A stretch of 64,000 nt of DNA from an uncultured Christensenella sp. (GCA_910577555.1 CAJTLF010000004.1:1-64000), one strand, 5' to 3'; shown: positions 30,793-39,704, numbered from the stretch's first letter. Made by a program: numbers and translations. Notes: a model not told the origin generated them from the letters alone.

Positions 30793-33204
30793 TTACCTTA
30801 AAACTGCATTCAGTTTAAATTTAAGGTTACCGAGAATCTTTTTAACGAACCCGTCAATCTTATTCTCTATAGGCTCGTCGTTTGGAGTGAACGTAACGGT
30901 AAACGCCATCGATTTTTTGCCGCTTTCAACCTGTTCGCCTAAATACACGTCAAAAAGTTTAACGGCGGTCACGTACTTGCACGCCGAATAAATTTCGCGC
31001 TCTATCTCGCCGCAGGTCACTGCTCTGTCGCAAATAATCGCAAGGTCGCGCGTAACCGCAGGATATTTGGAAAGGGGTGCGTATTTAAACGGTTTCGCGT
31101 GCTTTTTCAGCTCGTCGTAATCTATTTCCGCTACGTATGCAAACCTTTCCAACGCAAGCTCTTCGCGGACGGTAGGGGAGAGCATACCGAAGTAACCAAT
31201 CTCTACGCCGTCGCACAAAATTTTCGCCGTAACGCCGGGGTGCAGGAAGGGCTTTTCACAGGGCAAAAACTCGAAACGAGTGTTAAGTGTTTCGGCAATA
31301 TTTTCTATAATTCCCTTAAGGTCGAAAAAGTCCTGTTTGCCCCAAAGCCCCAACGCAAGCACCTGTCTCTCTTCGGGGAAATCGTTCAACGGCAAATCCT
31401 TCGCAATATAAATCTTGCTCAGTTCGAAAAGCTTACCTTCAAGGTTACCGCGCCTTAAATTGCGCACCATAACGTTCACCATACTCGGCGCAAGCGTCGT
31501 ACGCATAACGGATAAATCTTCGCTAATGGGGTTCAAAACGGTAATCGCCTTGCGCTCTTTTGCCTCGGGCGCAAAGTGCAGCATATCCAAATCTTTCTGC
31601 GAGTAGAAGGAGTAGGTGGAAATTTCATAAAGCCCCTTGCTTACGAGTTGCGTTTTCAATCTTTTTTCGGCTTTCTGCTCGTCGTTCAATCCGCCGTTGG
31701 TAATTAACGCGGACGGCATAAACGTGCCGTTAATATTTTCGTAGCCGTAAAAGCGGATAATCTCTTCGGCAATATCGGGATAGCCGTCTATATCTTCACG
31801 GTAACGCGGCACGGTAAGATTAAGTTCGCCGCCCTTTTTCGTAACCTTGAAATTAAGGTTTTCAAGTATTTCAACCATCTTCGCGGCGGGAACTTCAATG
31901 CCCAAAAGTGCGTTAATCTTTTCAACGCTCACCGTCATTTTTTTGGAATCGGTGCGGGAATATGCCGTAGTTTCGTCAATATGCAGGTCGGTAACGGTGC
32001 CGCAATTAAGCTCCTGAATAAGGTGCAGAGCGCGCGCCATAGCCTTTTCAACGGTATACTCGTTCACGCCCTTTTCAAACAGGGCGGAAGAGTCGGTATG
32101 TTGACCCAACGCCCGCGCGGTCTTTCTCACGCTGTCGCGCGCAAACTTAGCCGCTTCAAACAAAACTTCGGTCGTGTCGTCCTTAATCTCGCTGTTAAGC
32201 CCGCCCATAACTCCGGCAATCGCAACGGGCTTTACGCCGTCGCATATCACGAGATTTTCGCCCGTAAGCTTAAATTCGTTGTTGTCGAGAGTGGTTATCT
32301 TTTCGCCGTCGTTCGCGCGTCTTATAACAATTTCTCGCCCCTCGAGCGTTCTCAAATCGAACGCGTGCATGGGTTGACCAAGCTCGAGCAGAACGAAATT
32401 CGTAATATCAACGATATTGCTTATCGAACGCAAACCGCACAGCGCAAGCCGTTTTCTCAACCAGGCGGGGGAAGGGGCGCAGGTAACGTTTTTCACGTAA
32501 TGCCCTATATATCTGGGGCATATATCGGGGGCTAAGTCGGTAATCTTGATTTTTTCGTACTTACCGCTCACCGCCGTATAAGAGCAGTCGGGCTCTTTAA
32601 GTTCCTTTTTCAGAACTGCGGCAACTTCACGCGCAATTCCGAAAACGCTCTGACAGTCGGGGCGGTTGGCGGTAACGCTTATATCGAAAATATAATCGTC
32701 CAGACCAAGCAAAGGTTTCACGTCCGAGCCGTTTTTTGCGCTGTCCGGAAGTAATAACAACCCGCAGTAATCCGCGCCGTCGTACATATCGCCGTTTACC
32801 CCAAGCTCCGCGCCCGAGCAAAGCATACCTTCCGACTCTATGCCGCGGAGCTTGCCTTTTTTAATGGTCATCACGCCTTCAACCGTAACGTGGTCCTTTG
32901 CGGTGGCGTAAACTGTCGCGCCGACCAAGGCGCAGGGGGCTTTGATTCCCTTTTTAACGTTGTCCGCGCCGCAACAAATCTGGAAAATACCCCTGTCGCC
33001 GCAATCTACCTTGCAAACGTGCAGGTGCGTGCCTTCCACGGGTTCGCATTCTATAACTTCGCCCACGACCACGCCCGTAATATCCTTGCCGATATCAATC
33101 AGTTCTTCAACTTCGAACCCGCAGGAAAAGAGCTTTTCCTGTAATTCCTGCGCGGTAACGTCTATATCAACGTAATCTTTTAACCAACTTAAAGGTGCTT
33201 TCAT
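30793..33204 (-). CDS. pheT: Phenylalanyl-tRNA synthetase beta subunit
   Basis: Large subunit of the heterotetrameric (alpha2-beta2) PheRS. The 803-residue protein has the full bacterial layout: an N-terminal EMAP-like tRNA-binding domain (about residues 40-150, 'VGEVIECEPVEGTHLHVCKV'), the B3/B4 editing domain ('NRPDCQSVFGIAREVAA' onwards), the B5 domain, the catalytic-like core, and the C-terminal ferredoxin-fold anticodon-binding domain ('KYPAVTRDLAIICDRAV'). It lies 21 nt after pheS in one T-box-controlled operon. Confidence 0.97.
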   Translation of the reverse strand: MKAPLSWLKDYVDIDVTAQELQEKLFSCGFEVEELIDIGKDITGVVVGEVIECEPVEGTHLHVCKVDCGDRGIFQICCGADNVKKGIKAPCALVGATVYATAKDHVTVEGVMTIKKGKLRGIESEGMLCSGAELGVNGDMYDGADYCGLLLLPDSAKNGSDVKPLLGLDDYIFDISVTANRPDCQSVFGIAREVAAVLKKELKEPDCSYTAVSGKYEKIKITDLAPDICPRYIGHYVKNVTCAPSPAWLRKRLALCGLRSISNIVDITNFVLLELGQPMHAFDLRTLEGREIVIRRANDGEKITTLDNNEFKLTGENLVICDGVKPVAIAGVMGGLNSEIKDDTTEVLFEAAKFARDSVRKTARALGQHTDSSALFEKGVNEYTVEKAMARALHLIQELNCGTVTDLHIDETTAYSRTDSKKMTVSVEKINALLGIEVPAAKMVEILENLNFKVTKKGGELNLTVPRYREDIDGYPDIAEEIIRFYGYENINGTFMPSALITNGGLNDEQKAEKRLKTQLVSKGLYEISTYSFYSQKDLDMLHFAPEAKERKAITVLNPISEDLSVMRTTLAPSMVNVMVRNLRRGNLEGKLFELSKIYIAKDLPLNDFPEERQVLALGLWGKQDFFDLKGIIENIAETLNTRFEFLPCEKPFLHPGVTAKILCDGVEIGYFGMLSPTVREELALERFAYVAEIDYDELKKHAKPFKYAPLSKYPAVTRDLAIICDRAVTCGEIEREIYSACKYVTAVKLFDVYLGEQVESGKKSMAFTVTFTPNDEPIENKIDGFVKKILGNLKFKLNAVLR

Positions 33205-33225
33205 AAATTATTCCAACCCCCGAAT

Positions 33226-34248
33226 TTAACCTTTGAACTGTTTCAGAAAGCGCACGTCGCCTTCGAAAAGTAACTTCATATTGTTAATGCCGAACTTGAG
33301 CATCGCAATACGCTCGATACCCATTCCGAACGCGAAACCCGTATATATATCGGGGTCTATGCCGCAGCCTTCCAGAACCCTGCGGTTTACCATACCCGCG
33401 CCCAGCACTTCAATCCAGCCCGTTCCCTTGCAAAGACGGCAACCCTTTCCGCCGCACTCGAAGCAGCTCACGTCAACTTCAACCGAAGGCTCGGTAAAGG
33501 GGAAGTAGGAAGGGCGCAATCTCGTCTTAACGCCGTCTCCGAAAATCTTTCTTGCAAACTCGTCCAGCATACCTTTAAGGTCGCAAAGAGTAATTCCCTT
33601 ATCCACGACCAAACCTTCCATCTGCGAGAACATTGGCGAGTGCGTCGCGTCGTCGTCGCTGCGGTAAACTTTTCCGGGCGAAAGTATCTTAATGGGCGGC
33701 TTTTTGTTTTCCATAACCCTTATTTGCCCCGCCGAAGTCTGCGTCCTTAAAAGCAAATCTTTGGCAAGGTAAAAGGTGTCCTGCATATCCCTTGCGGGGT
33801 GGTCTGCGGGAGTATTTAAAGCGGTAAAGTTATAATAGTCGTTCTCGATTTCAGGTCCTTCGAACACTTCGAACCCCATTCCCGCGAATACGGAAATAAG
33901 CTCGTCCCTTATAAGGGTATTGGGGTGGTAAGCCCCGTCGCCCGCAACCCGTCCGGGTAAGGTCACGTCAATCTTTTCGTCGGCGTACTTCTTTTTCAGC
34001 TCGAAGTCTTTAATCCGCGTCTCAATCGCGGCAAACTTTTCTTCCGTCCATTGCCTTAAAGCGTTCAATAATTTCCCCACGGAAGGGCGTTCTTCGGGCG
34101 GCACGTCTCTCAGATTCTTCATAAGCGAAGAAATTTCCCCCGTCTTGCCCAAAAATCTCATTTTGATTTCCTGCAAGGTCTTGCTCGACTGCACGTCTTT
34201 AACTGCGTCGTCAATGCTCTTTTCAATTTCGTCGATTTTTTTCTGCAT
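33226..34248 (-). CDS. pheS: Phenylalanyl-tRNA synthetase alpha subunit
   Basis: Catalytic subunit of PheRS, 340 residues. An N-terminal coiled-coil (about 1-90) is followed by the class II core: '[20 protein letters not shown]', '[16 protein letters not shown]' (motif 1 region), '[17 protein letters not shown]' (motif 2) and '[14 protein letters not shown]' (motif 3). The ATG at 34248 is chosen because TTGGAG just upstream is the ribosome-binding site; starting at the TTG would consume it. Expression is governed by the T-box leader directly upstream. Confidence 0.97.
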   Translation of the reverse strand: MQKKIDEIEKSIDDAVKDVQSSKTLQEIKMRFLGKTGEISSLMKNLRDVPPEERPSVGKLLNALRQWTEEKFAAIETRIKDFELKKKYADEKIDVTLPGRVAGDGAYHPNTLIRDELISVFAGMGFEVFEGPEIENDYYNFTALNTPADHPARDMQDTFYLAKDLLLRTQTSAGQIRVMENKKPPIKILSPGKVYRSDDDATHSPMFSQMEGLVVDKGITLCDLKGMLDEFARKIFGDGVKTRLRPSYFPFTEPSVEVDVSCFECGGKGCRLCKGTGWIEVLGAGMVNRRVLEGCGIDPDIYTGFAFGMGIERIAMLKFGINNMKLLFEGDVRFLKQFKG

Positions 34249-34269
34249 AACAAACTCCAAAAAAATAAT

Positions 34270-34513
34270 AAAACCCCGTGCTTAAAGCACAGGGCGAAGT
34301 CTCGCGGTACCACCTGTATTCACGGCAAAAAGCCGCCTTGATTATCTCTTTAACGCGGAGTGGCGGAGCGGACTAATAGGAAAAACTTTTCGCCCGTCGG
34401 CTCGCGAGTGAATACCGCTTTAAACCCAATAAAAAATCTTTCAGCCGTTTTCGGATTTTTCTCTCTGGAAAGGGCGCGTAAAAGCGTCTGTCTCGGTCGT
34501 TGCCTTTAAAATT
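34270..34513 (-). ncRNA. T-box leader (Phe) of pheST
   Basis: The minus-strand leader has the conserved T-box GGTGGTACCGCG (34303-34314) and a terminator (34274-34294, CCCTGTGC / GCACGGGG, then TTTT) just before pheS. Stem I features include CAGAGAG and the GGCTGAAAG segment. The specifier is TTC (34410-34412, in the context TATTCACTCGCGAG), a phenylalanine codon. Uncharged tRNA-Phe should pair with TTC and with the T-box bulge and switch the RNA to antitermination, turning on pheST when phenylalanine is scarce. Confidence 0.93.
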
Positions 34514-34519
34514 AACCGT

Positions 34520-34548
34520 ATTATAATATTTTCAAGCCGTAAAGTCAA
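34520..34548 (-). promoter_or_regulatory. Promoter of the pheST T-box transcript
   Basis: On the minus strand TTGACT (34543-34548), 17-nt spacer, perfect TATAAT (34520-34525); the start site would be near 34513. Confidence 0.88.
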
Positions 34549-34555
34549 CCGTTTT

Positions 34556-35074
34556 TCAATAAATACTTCCGCCGTGGCAGTCGTAAGCGACTATTACGGG
34601 AAAGTTTTCAACTTCCAGCTTATAAACAGCTTCCGAAAGCAGGTCGGGGAACGCCAGGCACTCGCTCTTTTTAATCGCGTTGCCGTACAGCGCGCCCGCA
34701 CCACCGATAGCGGCAAAATACGCGCTCTTGTTTTTGGTTATAGCCTTTCTCGTTGCGTCGTTCATCTCGCCCTTGCCAATAATCGCACCCAAACCAAGGT
34801 CCAAAAGCACGGGCGCAAAGCTCTCCATTCTCGCGGAAGTGGTAGGGCCGCAGCTCCCCGAAGCCTTGTCGGGTTTGGCGGGGCAGGGACCCGCGTAATA
34901 AATAACCGCGCCTTCCGGTTCAAACGGCAGTTTTTCACCCTTTTGCAAAATGGAAAGTATCCGCTTATGCGCGCAGTCCCGCGCGGTAAGAATAACGCCC
35001 GTAAGATAAACGCCGTCGCCCGCCCGCAAATTTTCAATTTCGTCCTTGCTCAAAGGCAGAGTCAAGTTTTTCAT
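34556..35074 (-). CDS. Fumarate hydratase class I, beta (C-terminal) subunit
   Basis: Small subunit of the two-subunit, oxygen-sensitive [4Fe-4S] fumarase that hydrates fumarate to L-malate. The 172-residue protein has 'GDGVYLTGVILTARDCAHKR', 'YAGPCPA', 'GSCGPTTSARM' and 'GKGEMN', the family pattern. The ATG at 35074 overlaps the alpha subunit stop (ATGA); the extension upstream of it is inside the alpha gene. L-tartrate dehydratase is the alternative, but fumarase is much commoner in this setting. The gene ends only 8 nt before the pheST -35, so termination signals are shared or absent. Confidence 0.92.
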   Translation of the reverse strand: MKNLTLPLSKDEIENLRAGDGVYLTGVILTARDCAHKRILSILQKGEKLPFEPEGAVIYYAGPCPAKPDKASGSCGPTTSARMESFAPVLLDLGLGAIIGKGEMNDATRKAITKNKSAYFAAIGGAGALYGNAIKKSECLAFPDLLSEAVYKLEVENFPVIVAYDCHGGSIY

Positions 35075-35907
35075 ATGGTCACCTTCACACAGCGCACGCA
35101 GTGGCACTGTATATTCACCGCCACGGGCAGTCCCGCAATATGCGTGGGCGCGTATTCGCAGCTCACGCCCAAAGCCGTAATTTTGCCGTGAAAGCCCTGA
35201 CAGCCTATATTAAGCGAGTTAATTCTCTCGAGAGCCTTTTTCTCTATTTCGGCAATTTCCGCCCGCGGATTGCTCTCGCCTACATTCCGCGTCAACGCCT
35301 TCTTCGCAAGGAAAGCGCAACCGTCGAAGGTCCCGCCGATTCCCACGCCAACGTAAACGGGCGGGCAGGGGCGCGACCCCGCAAGCCGCACGGTTTCGGC
35401 AATAGCGTCAATAATTCCGTCAACGCCCTGCGCGGGTTTAAGCATATACAGCCGAGACATATTCTCACTGCCGAACCCTTTGGGCATAAAAGTTATATTT
35501 ATATTTTCGCCTTCGGTAATTTCAGTATGAATAAAAGCGGGGGTGTTGTCGCCCGTGTTATTCCGCGTTACGGGGTCGCATACAGATTTTCTGAAATATC
35601 CGTCCGCATACGCCCGTCTCACGCCGTCGTCAATTGCTTTCTTCAAAGGCTTGCCTTCAAGGAACACGCCCTGACCTATTTCAAGCATAACAACGGCAAC
35701 GCCCGTGTCCTGACATACGGGCATGTTCTCGCGGACGGCGACTTCGCTGTTTTCTATCAAAGCGTCCAGCGCAAATTTAGTTGCGCCGCTCTCGGCGTTG
35801 CGCGCGTCGATGAGCGCGCTCTTGCAGGCGGGCGTAAGGTTTATTCCCGCTTTCAAAGCCGCTTCGTAAACTTTTTCTTCGATAATTAAAGTATTTATCT
35901 TCCGCAT
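35071..35907 (-). CDS. Fumarate hydratase class I, alpha (N-terminal) subunit
   Basis: Catalytic iron-sulfur subunit, 278 residues. 'MPVCQDTGVAVVMLEIG' and 'SVCDPVTRNNTGDNTPAFIH' and the later 'NIGCQGFHG' supply the three cluster cysteines; 'GSRPCPPVYVGVGIGGTFDG' is characteristic. The start codon lies exactly 6 nt after a TAAAAT -10 and there is no ribosome-binding site, so the mRNA is predicted to be leaderless. It is divergent from the CPBP protease gene across a 22-bp palindrome that contains both -35 hexamers. Confidence 0.93.
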   Translation of the reverse strand: MRKINTLIIEEKVYEAALKAGINLTPACKSALIDARNAESGATKFALDALIENSEVAVRENMPVCQDTGVAVVMLEIGQGVFLEGKPLKKAIDDGVRRAYADGYFRKSVCDPVTRNNTGDNTPAFIHTEITEGENINITFMPKGFGSENMSRLYMLKPAQGVDGIIDAIAETVRLAGSRPCPPVYVGVGIGGTFDGCAFLAKKALTRNVGESNPRAEIAEIEKKALERINSLNIGCQGFHGKITALGVSCEYAPTHIAGLPVAVNIQCHCVRCVKVTI

Positions 35908-35913
35908 ACCACA

Positions 35914-35979
35914 ATTTTATAATATTTTTCACTAAAAGTAAAATAATTATTTTACTTAAATTGCAAAATGCGTTATAAT
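35914..35979. promoter_or_regulatory. Overlapping divergent promoters of fumarase and CPBP genes
   Basis: Minus strand: TTTACT (35937-35942), 17 nt, TAAAAT (35914-35919), then 6 nt to the fumarase ATG. Plus strand: TTTACT (35951-35956), 17 nt, TATAAT (35974-35979), then 6 nt to the CPBP ATG. The two promoters are mirror images and both predict transcription starting at the A of the ATG. Confidence 0.8.
35936..35957. promoter_or_regulatory. 22-bp perfect palindrome, candidate shared operator
   Basis: AAGTAAAATAA followed directly by its exact reverse complement. It spans both -35 hexamers of the divergent fumarase and CPBP promoters, so a dimeric regulator bound here would control both genes at once. 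The binding protein is unknown. Confidence 0.75.
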
Positions 35980-35985
35980 CGCACT

Positions 35986-36942
35986 ATGGAAGGAAATTTA
36001 GGTAATCCCGAACGCGATACTGACGCAATGCAAACTGTAAGCACGCCGCTCTCACAGGCAGGCGGCCTTGCTTTCAGTGTTGCCGCAGTTGCGTTTTTGG
36101 TCGTCGGGTTTGTAATCGGCTTAATCGTCTTAATTTTCAAAATCCCCGAAAAGACCGATTTATACGTTTATCTCAGTTATCTTGCCGCGCCCGTCGCACT
36201 CGGCGGAACGGTAGCGTTTATCGTAAAACAGAAAAAACTGCCCGTTAAAGAAACCTTCCCATTAAAATGTCACCCCAAATATTACCTTATAGGTTTACTT
36301 CTCATTTTCGGGCTGTTGTTCTTTGCGGCAATGGTAGATGCTCCCGTAATAGAGCTATTCAAGCTTATGGGTTATAAGCCCCGTCCGTCGGAAAGCTATT
36401 TCCCCACGCTCACGGGCGGCTGGGTAGTGCTTGCTCTTCTGGTAATCGCCGTCTCTCCCGCAATTTTCGAAGAAGCCCTGTTCCGCGGCGTAATCTTAAA
36501 CACCTGTGAAAAGAGTATGGGAACGGTGCGCACGGTTTTCGTCGTCGGTTTTGCGTTCGCTCTCTTTCACGGCTCGCCCGAGCAGACCGTTTACCAGTTT
36601 ATCACGGGTTGCGCTTTGGCGTTCATAGCACTGCGCTCGGGTTCTGTTTTGCCGTCGGTTATGATGCACTTCATCAACAACGCGCTTATAGTAATCTTCG
36701 CCGCTTGCGGACTTTTCGACGAAGCGGGCAATCTCGTCATGTCGGATACGGCGAATATAATAATCACAGTGCTTGCGGGACTGTGTTTCTTCGGCTCGAT
36801 AATCTGGCTTATTCTCGATAAAAAGCAAAAGCCCGTAATAAAATGCCGGAAGGGCGGAGTTGCGGCGTTTTTCATTTTCGCGTCGGTGGGCATCGCAGTT
36901 ATGGGACTTAACTGGATTTTATCTTTCTTTATAAGCGGTTGA
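35986..36942 (+). CDS. CPBP-family intramembrane metalloprotease
   Basis: A 318-residue membrane protein with about eight hydrophobic segments and the three CPBP/Abi motifs: 'AIFEEALFRGVIL' (EExxxR), 'FALFHGSPEQ' (FxxxH) and 'HFINNALIV' (HxxxN). The family (Rce1/CAAX-like) cleaves or processes membrane substrates; the substrate here is unknown. The ATG at 35986 lies 6 nt after TATAAT, with no ribosome-binding site; the in-frame ATG at 35968 lies within the promoter and is rejected. The rlmH start follows 1 nt after the stop. Confidence 0.9.
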   Translation: MEGNLGNPERDTDAMQTVSTPLSQAGGLAFSVAAVAFLVVGFVIGLIVLIFKIPEKTDLYVYLSYLAAPVALGGTVAFIVKQKKLPVKETFPLKCHPKYYLIGLLLIFGLLFFAAMVDAPVIELFKLMGYKPRPSESYFPTLTGGWVVLALLVIAVSPAIFEEALFRGVILNTCEKSMGTVRTVFVVGFAFALFHGSPEQTVYQFITGCALAFIALRSGSVLPSVMMHFINNALIVIFAACGLFDEAGNLVMSDTANIIITVLAGLCFFGSIIWLILDKKQKPVIKCRKGGVAAFFIFASVGIAVMGLNWILSFFISG

Positions 36943-36943
36943 T

Positions 36944-37381
36944 ATGCAGAAAATAAATATCGTTTGCATAGGAAAAATCAAAGAAGAGTTTTACCGCGCC
37001 GCTCTCTTTGAATATCTCAAACGCCTTTCCCGCTTTGCCAAAGTGGAAGTAAAGGAGCTTCAGGAAGGCAAAAATTTAGAAGAAGAGAGCGCGTCCGTTC
37101 TCCGCAATCTCAAGGGCTTTACAATCGCTCTGTGCATAGAAGGCAAAAAATTGTCCAGCGAAGGTCTTGCCGCCGAAATTAAAAGGGTTTGCGACCGCGG
37201 CGAAGAGCTCACCTTTGTAATAGGCTCGTCGTGCGGACTTGCGCAAAGCGTAAAGGACGCGGCTAACTTAAAGCTTTCCTTTTCGGATATGACTTTTCCG
37301 CACCAGCTAATGCGCGTAGTGCTTGCCGAACAAATTTACCGCGCGTTTATGATAAATTCGGGCAGCGAGTACCATAAATAG
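36944..37381 (+). CDS. rlmH: 23S rRNA pseudouridine-1915 N3-methyltransferase
   Basis: SPOUT-fold methyltransferase that modifies pseudouridine 1915 in helix 69 of 23S rRNA. The 145-residue protein shows 'NIVCIGKIKEEFYRAALFEY', 'FVIGSSCGL' (SAM-binding trefoil knot) and the C-terminal 'MTFPHQLMRVVLAEQIYRAF' and 'YHK' that are diagnostic of RlmH. Length is standard. It follows the CPBP gene by 1 nt and has no ribosome-binding site of its own beyond TAAGCGG, implying coupling. Confidence 0.96.
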   Translation: MQKINIVCIGKIKEEFYRAALFEYLKRLSRFAKVEVKELQEGKNLEEESASVLRNLKGFTIALCIEGKKLSSEGLAAEIKRVCDRGEELTFVIGSSCGLAQSVKDAANLKLSFSDMTFPHQLMRVVLAEQIYRAFMINSGSEYHK

Positions 37382-37409
37382 CCAAACCGCTCCGCTTTTC
37401 CCCGCACAC

Positions 37410-37436
37410 ATATATCACCCCTTAAAATCATATAGT
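37410..37436 (+). promoter_or_regulatory. Sigma-E-like promoter of the M14 peptidase gene
   Basis: ATA (37410-37412), 16 nt, CATATAGT (37429-37436), against the B. subtilis sigma-E pattern ATA-N16-18-CATACAAT (6 of 8 in the -10). The -10 ends 5 nt before the GTG start codon. Confidence 0.45.
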
Positions 37437-37441
37437 GTAGC

Positions 37442-38170
37442 GTGGTATACGAAGAAGTGGAAAAGTTTTACCAAAGCTACCGTTTAAAAAAATGCGTAAT
37501 CGGTTATTCCTGTCAGGGCCGTGAAATTCACGCGTTCCATATCGGCGCAGACACGGGCAGACAGTTTATCGCGGTTTACGCGGTACACGCGCGCGAGTGG
37601 ATAACTTCGCGGCTCGCCATAAAGCATATAAAAATAGGAGTAAAACGCGGCGGCGGCTGGGTAATTCCTTTACTCAATCCCGACGGCGTGATGCTGTCGC
37701 AAACTACCTTGCCGCTATGGAAAGCCAACGCCCGCGGCGTGGACTTAAACTGTAATTTCGACGCAGACTGGGGTCAGGGCAGATTAAACACGGTAAGGCG
37801 CGGCGGCGAGAACTGCATCGGCGACTATCCATTTTCCGAGCCGGAAACGATAGCTCTGCGCGACTTCACGCAAAAAATCCGCCCGTTCGCAACGATAAGC
37901 TTCCATACAAAGGGCGGGGAAATATATTGGGAATACTGCGGACGCGGCGACGCCCGCGGCGCGGAAATAATAAGTAAGGCAACGGGCTACGAAGTCAAAA
38001 AAATCTTCGGCTCTGCCGGCGGCTACAAGGATTGGTGCATAAGCAAACTGCATATTCCCGCCTACACGGTGGAGTGCGGCTCGGACGACTTGGTTCACCC
38101 AATAACCAAACTCAATAAAATCAAAGAGTGTTACGAAATACTCAAAGTTTTTTCGGAAGAATATGGATAA
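37442..38170 (+). CDS. M14-family zinc carboxypeptidase, possible sporulation peptidoglycan peptidase
   Basis: A 242-residue M14 peptidase. Zinc ligands are H49 and E52 (HAREW) and H155 (SFHTKGG); E211 in 'YTVECG' is the catalytic Glu. The 'DLNCNFD' segment at 101-107 has Cys where most M14 enzymes have Arg (NRN), the residue that grips the substrate carboxylate, so specificity may differ. There is no signal peptide, so it may act in the mother cell or forespore cytoplasm. Related enzymes cleave gamma-D-Glu-diaminopimelate bonds of cortex peptides. The GTG start has no ribosome-binding site but lies 5 nt after a sigma-E-like -10. It overlaps tadA by 8 nt. Confidence 0.83.
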   Translation: MVYEEVEKFYQSYRLKKCVIGYSCQGREIHAFHIGADTGRQFIAVYAVHAREWITSRLAIKHIKIGVKRGGGWVIPLLNPDGVMLSQTTLPLWKANARGVDLNCNFDADWGQGRLNTVRRGGENCIGDYPFSEPETIALRDFTQKIRPFATISFHTKGGEIYWEYCGRGDARGAEIISKATGYEVKKIFGSAGGYKDWCISKLHIPAYTVECGSDDLVHPITKLNKIKECYEILKVFSEEYG

Positions 38171-38621
38171 TAAATTTATGAAAGCCGCGCTTAAACAGGC
38201 GCAAAAGGCGTTCGACGACGGCGAAGTGCCTATCGGCGCGGTAGTCGTTTTAAACGGAAAGGTAATCTCCCGCGGACACAACCGCCGCACGAAAAAGCAG
38301 GTTGCCACCGCCCACGCCGAAGTCGAAGCCATAGAAAAGGCGTGTAAAAAACTCAAAAGCTGGCGTATTCCCGAGTGCGAGATTTACGTAACTTTAGAGC
38401 CTTGCCCCATGTGCCTCGGCGCAATGCTCAACGCCCGCATAAAAAAATGCTATTTCGGCGCGCCCGAAGGCAAGGGCAGAACCTTAACGCATGAAATTTC
38501 GTCCGCTAACCTATTAAATCACGCAATAGAAGTGGAAGGCGGGGTTATGGAAAGGGAATGCGCCCAAATTTTGTCAACCTTTTTCAGGGAAATGCGCGCC
38601 CGTACCAAATGTGAAGAGTAA
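38163..38621 (+). CDS. tadA: tRNA adenosine(34) deaminase
   Basis: Converts A34 to inosine in the tRNA wobble position (tRNA-Arg ACG). The 152-residue cytidine-deaminase-fold protein has 'AHAEVEAI' (zinc His and proton-shuttling Glu) and 'LEPCPMCLGAM' (PCxxC zinc ligands), with 'GEVPIGAVVV' near residue 20. The ATG lies within the 3' end of the M14 gene, with GGAAGA nearby. Confidence 0.95.
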   Translation: MDNKFMKAALKQAQKAFDDGEVPIGAVVVLNGKVISRGHNRRTKKQVATAHAEVEAIEKACKKLKSWRIPECEIYVTLEPCPMCLGAMLNARIKKCYFGAPEGKGRTLTHEISSANLLNHAIEVEGGVMERECAQILSTFFREMRARTKCEE

Positions 38622-38641
38622 CTTTTCATCTCTCTTTTTAG

Positions 38642-38670
38642 TTGACTTTAATTTTCTATGATATTACAAT
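38642..38670 (+). promoter_or_regulatory. Promoter of prs
   Basis: TTGACT (38642-38647), 17 nt, TACAAT (38665-38670). The 80-nt leader includes a small hairpin CGGGAA / TTCCCG (38705-38722) before the GGAGGAAA ribosome-binding site. Confidence 0.75.
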
Positions 38671-38756
38671 TATATAGTACGAGTTAATCTATTGGAAATT
38701 TATTCGGGAAGGTAAATTCCCGTTAAATATTAAATATCACTTCGGAGGAAACCCTA

Positions 38757-39704
38757 ATGATAAGCCACGGAAACGAAATTAAGATTTTTTCGGGTAATTC
38801 CAACAAGCCGCTCGCTGAAAAGATTGCGGCAAAACTCGACACCACGCTCGGCGAAATGGAAGTAACGCACTTCTCCGACGGGGAAATTTACGTTCGTTTT
38901 AACGAAACGATACGCGGTATGGACGTGTTTCTCGTCCAGTCCACCAGCTACCCCGTAAACACCAATCTTATGGAGCTTCTCATAATGATTGACGCGGCAA
39001 AAAGAGCCAGCGCGGGCAGAATTACCGCGGTAATCCCCTACTTCGGTTACGCCCGTCAGGACAGAAAAGCCCGTTCCCGCGAGCCCATAACGGCAAAGCT
39101 CGTGGCAAATCTTATCACCAGCGCAGGCGCGGACAGAGTTCTTACCATGGACTTGCACTGTATGCAGATTCAGGGCTTTTTCGATATTCCTTTGGATAAT
39201 CTCGTGGGCGGTCCCACTTTATATAACTATTTCAAACCCAAGGTAGACGATAACTTCGTCGTCGTTTCCCCCGATATAGGCTCGGTAGCCCGCGCAAGAA
39301 AGGTCGCGGCAAGAATGGACGCAAAAATGGCTATAATCGATAAACGCCGTCCCAAAGCCAACGTAATGGAAGTTATGAATATTATCGGCGAAGTGGAAGG
39401 CAAGAACTGCCTTATGGTCGACGATATGATTGACACGGCAGGCACTATCGTTCAGGGTGCCAAGGCGTTAAAGGAAGCGGGCGCGAAAGAAATTTACGCA
39501 TGCTGCTCGCACGGCGTGCTGTCCGGTCCTGCAATAGAAAGGCTCGCCGCATCGCCCATAACCGAGCTTGCCATTTTAGATACAATCAACGTTCCCAAGG
39601 AAAAGATGTTGCCCATTTTCAAAATCATTTCCACCGCGCCCATATTCGCGTCGGCAATTCAGAACGTATATCTGGACAAGTCTATGTCAAAAATTTACGA
39701 CTGA
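38757..39704 (+). CDS. prs: Ribose-phosphate pyrophosphokinase (PRPP synthetase)
   Basis: Makes 5-phosphoribosyl-1-pyrophosphate from ribose-5-phosphate and ATP for purine, pyrimidine and histidine synthesis. The 315-residue class I enzyme shows 'FSGNSNKPLAEKIAAKL', 'FSDGEIYVRFNETIRG', 'YFGYARQDRK' (catalytic flexible loop) and the PRPP-binding 'CLMVDDMIDTAGTIV'. A strong GGAGG precedes the ATG. It fits with the purine genes at the right end of the window, though far from them. Confidence 0.97.
   Translation: MISHGNEIKIFSGNSNKPLAEKIAAKLDTTLGEMEVTHFSDGEIYVRFNETIRGMDVFLVQSTSYPVNTNLMELLIMIDAAKRASAGRITAVIPYFGYARQDRKARSREPITAKLVANLITSAGADRVLTMDLHCMQIQGFFDIPLDNLVGGPTLYNYFKPKVDDNFVVVSPDIGSVARARKVAARMDAKMAIIDKRRPKANVMEVMNIIGEVEGKNCLMVDDMIDTAGTIVQGAKALKEAGAKEIYACCSHGVLSGPAIERLAASPITELAILDTINVPKEKMLPIFKIISTAPIFASAIQNVYLDKSMSKIYD

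Noticed and set aside
34574..35889. Long open frames of 205 and 262 codons antisense to the fumarase genes
   Set aside because: They mirror the codon pattern of the highly conserved fumarase subunits on the other strand, lack ribosome-binding sites and resemble no family.
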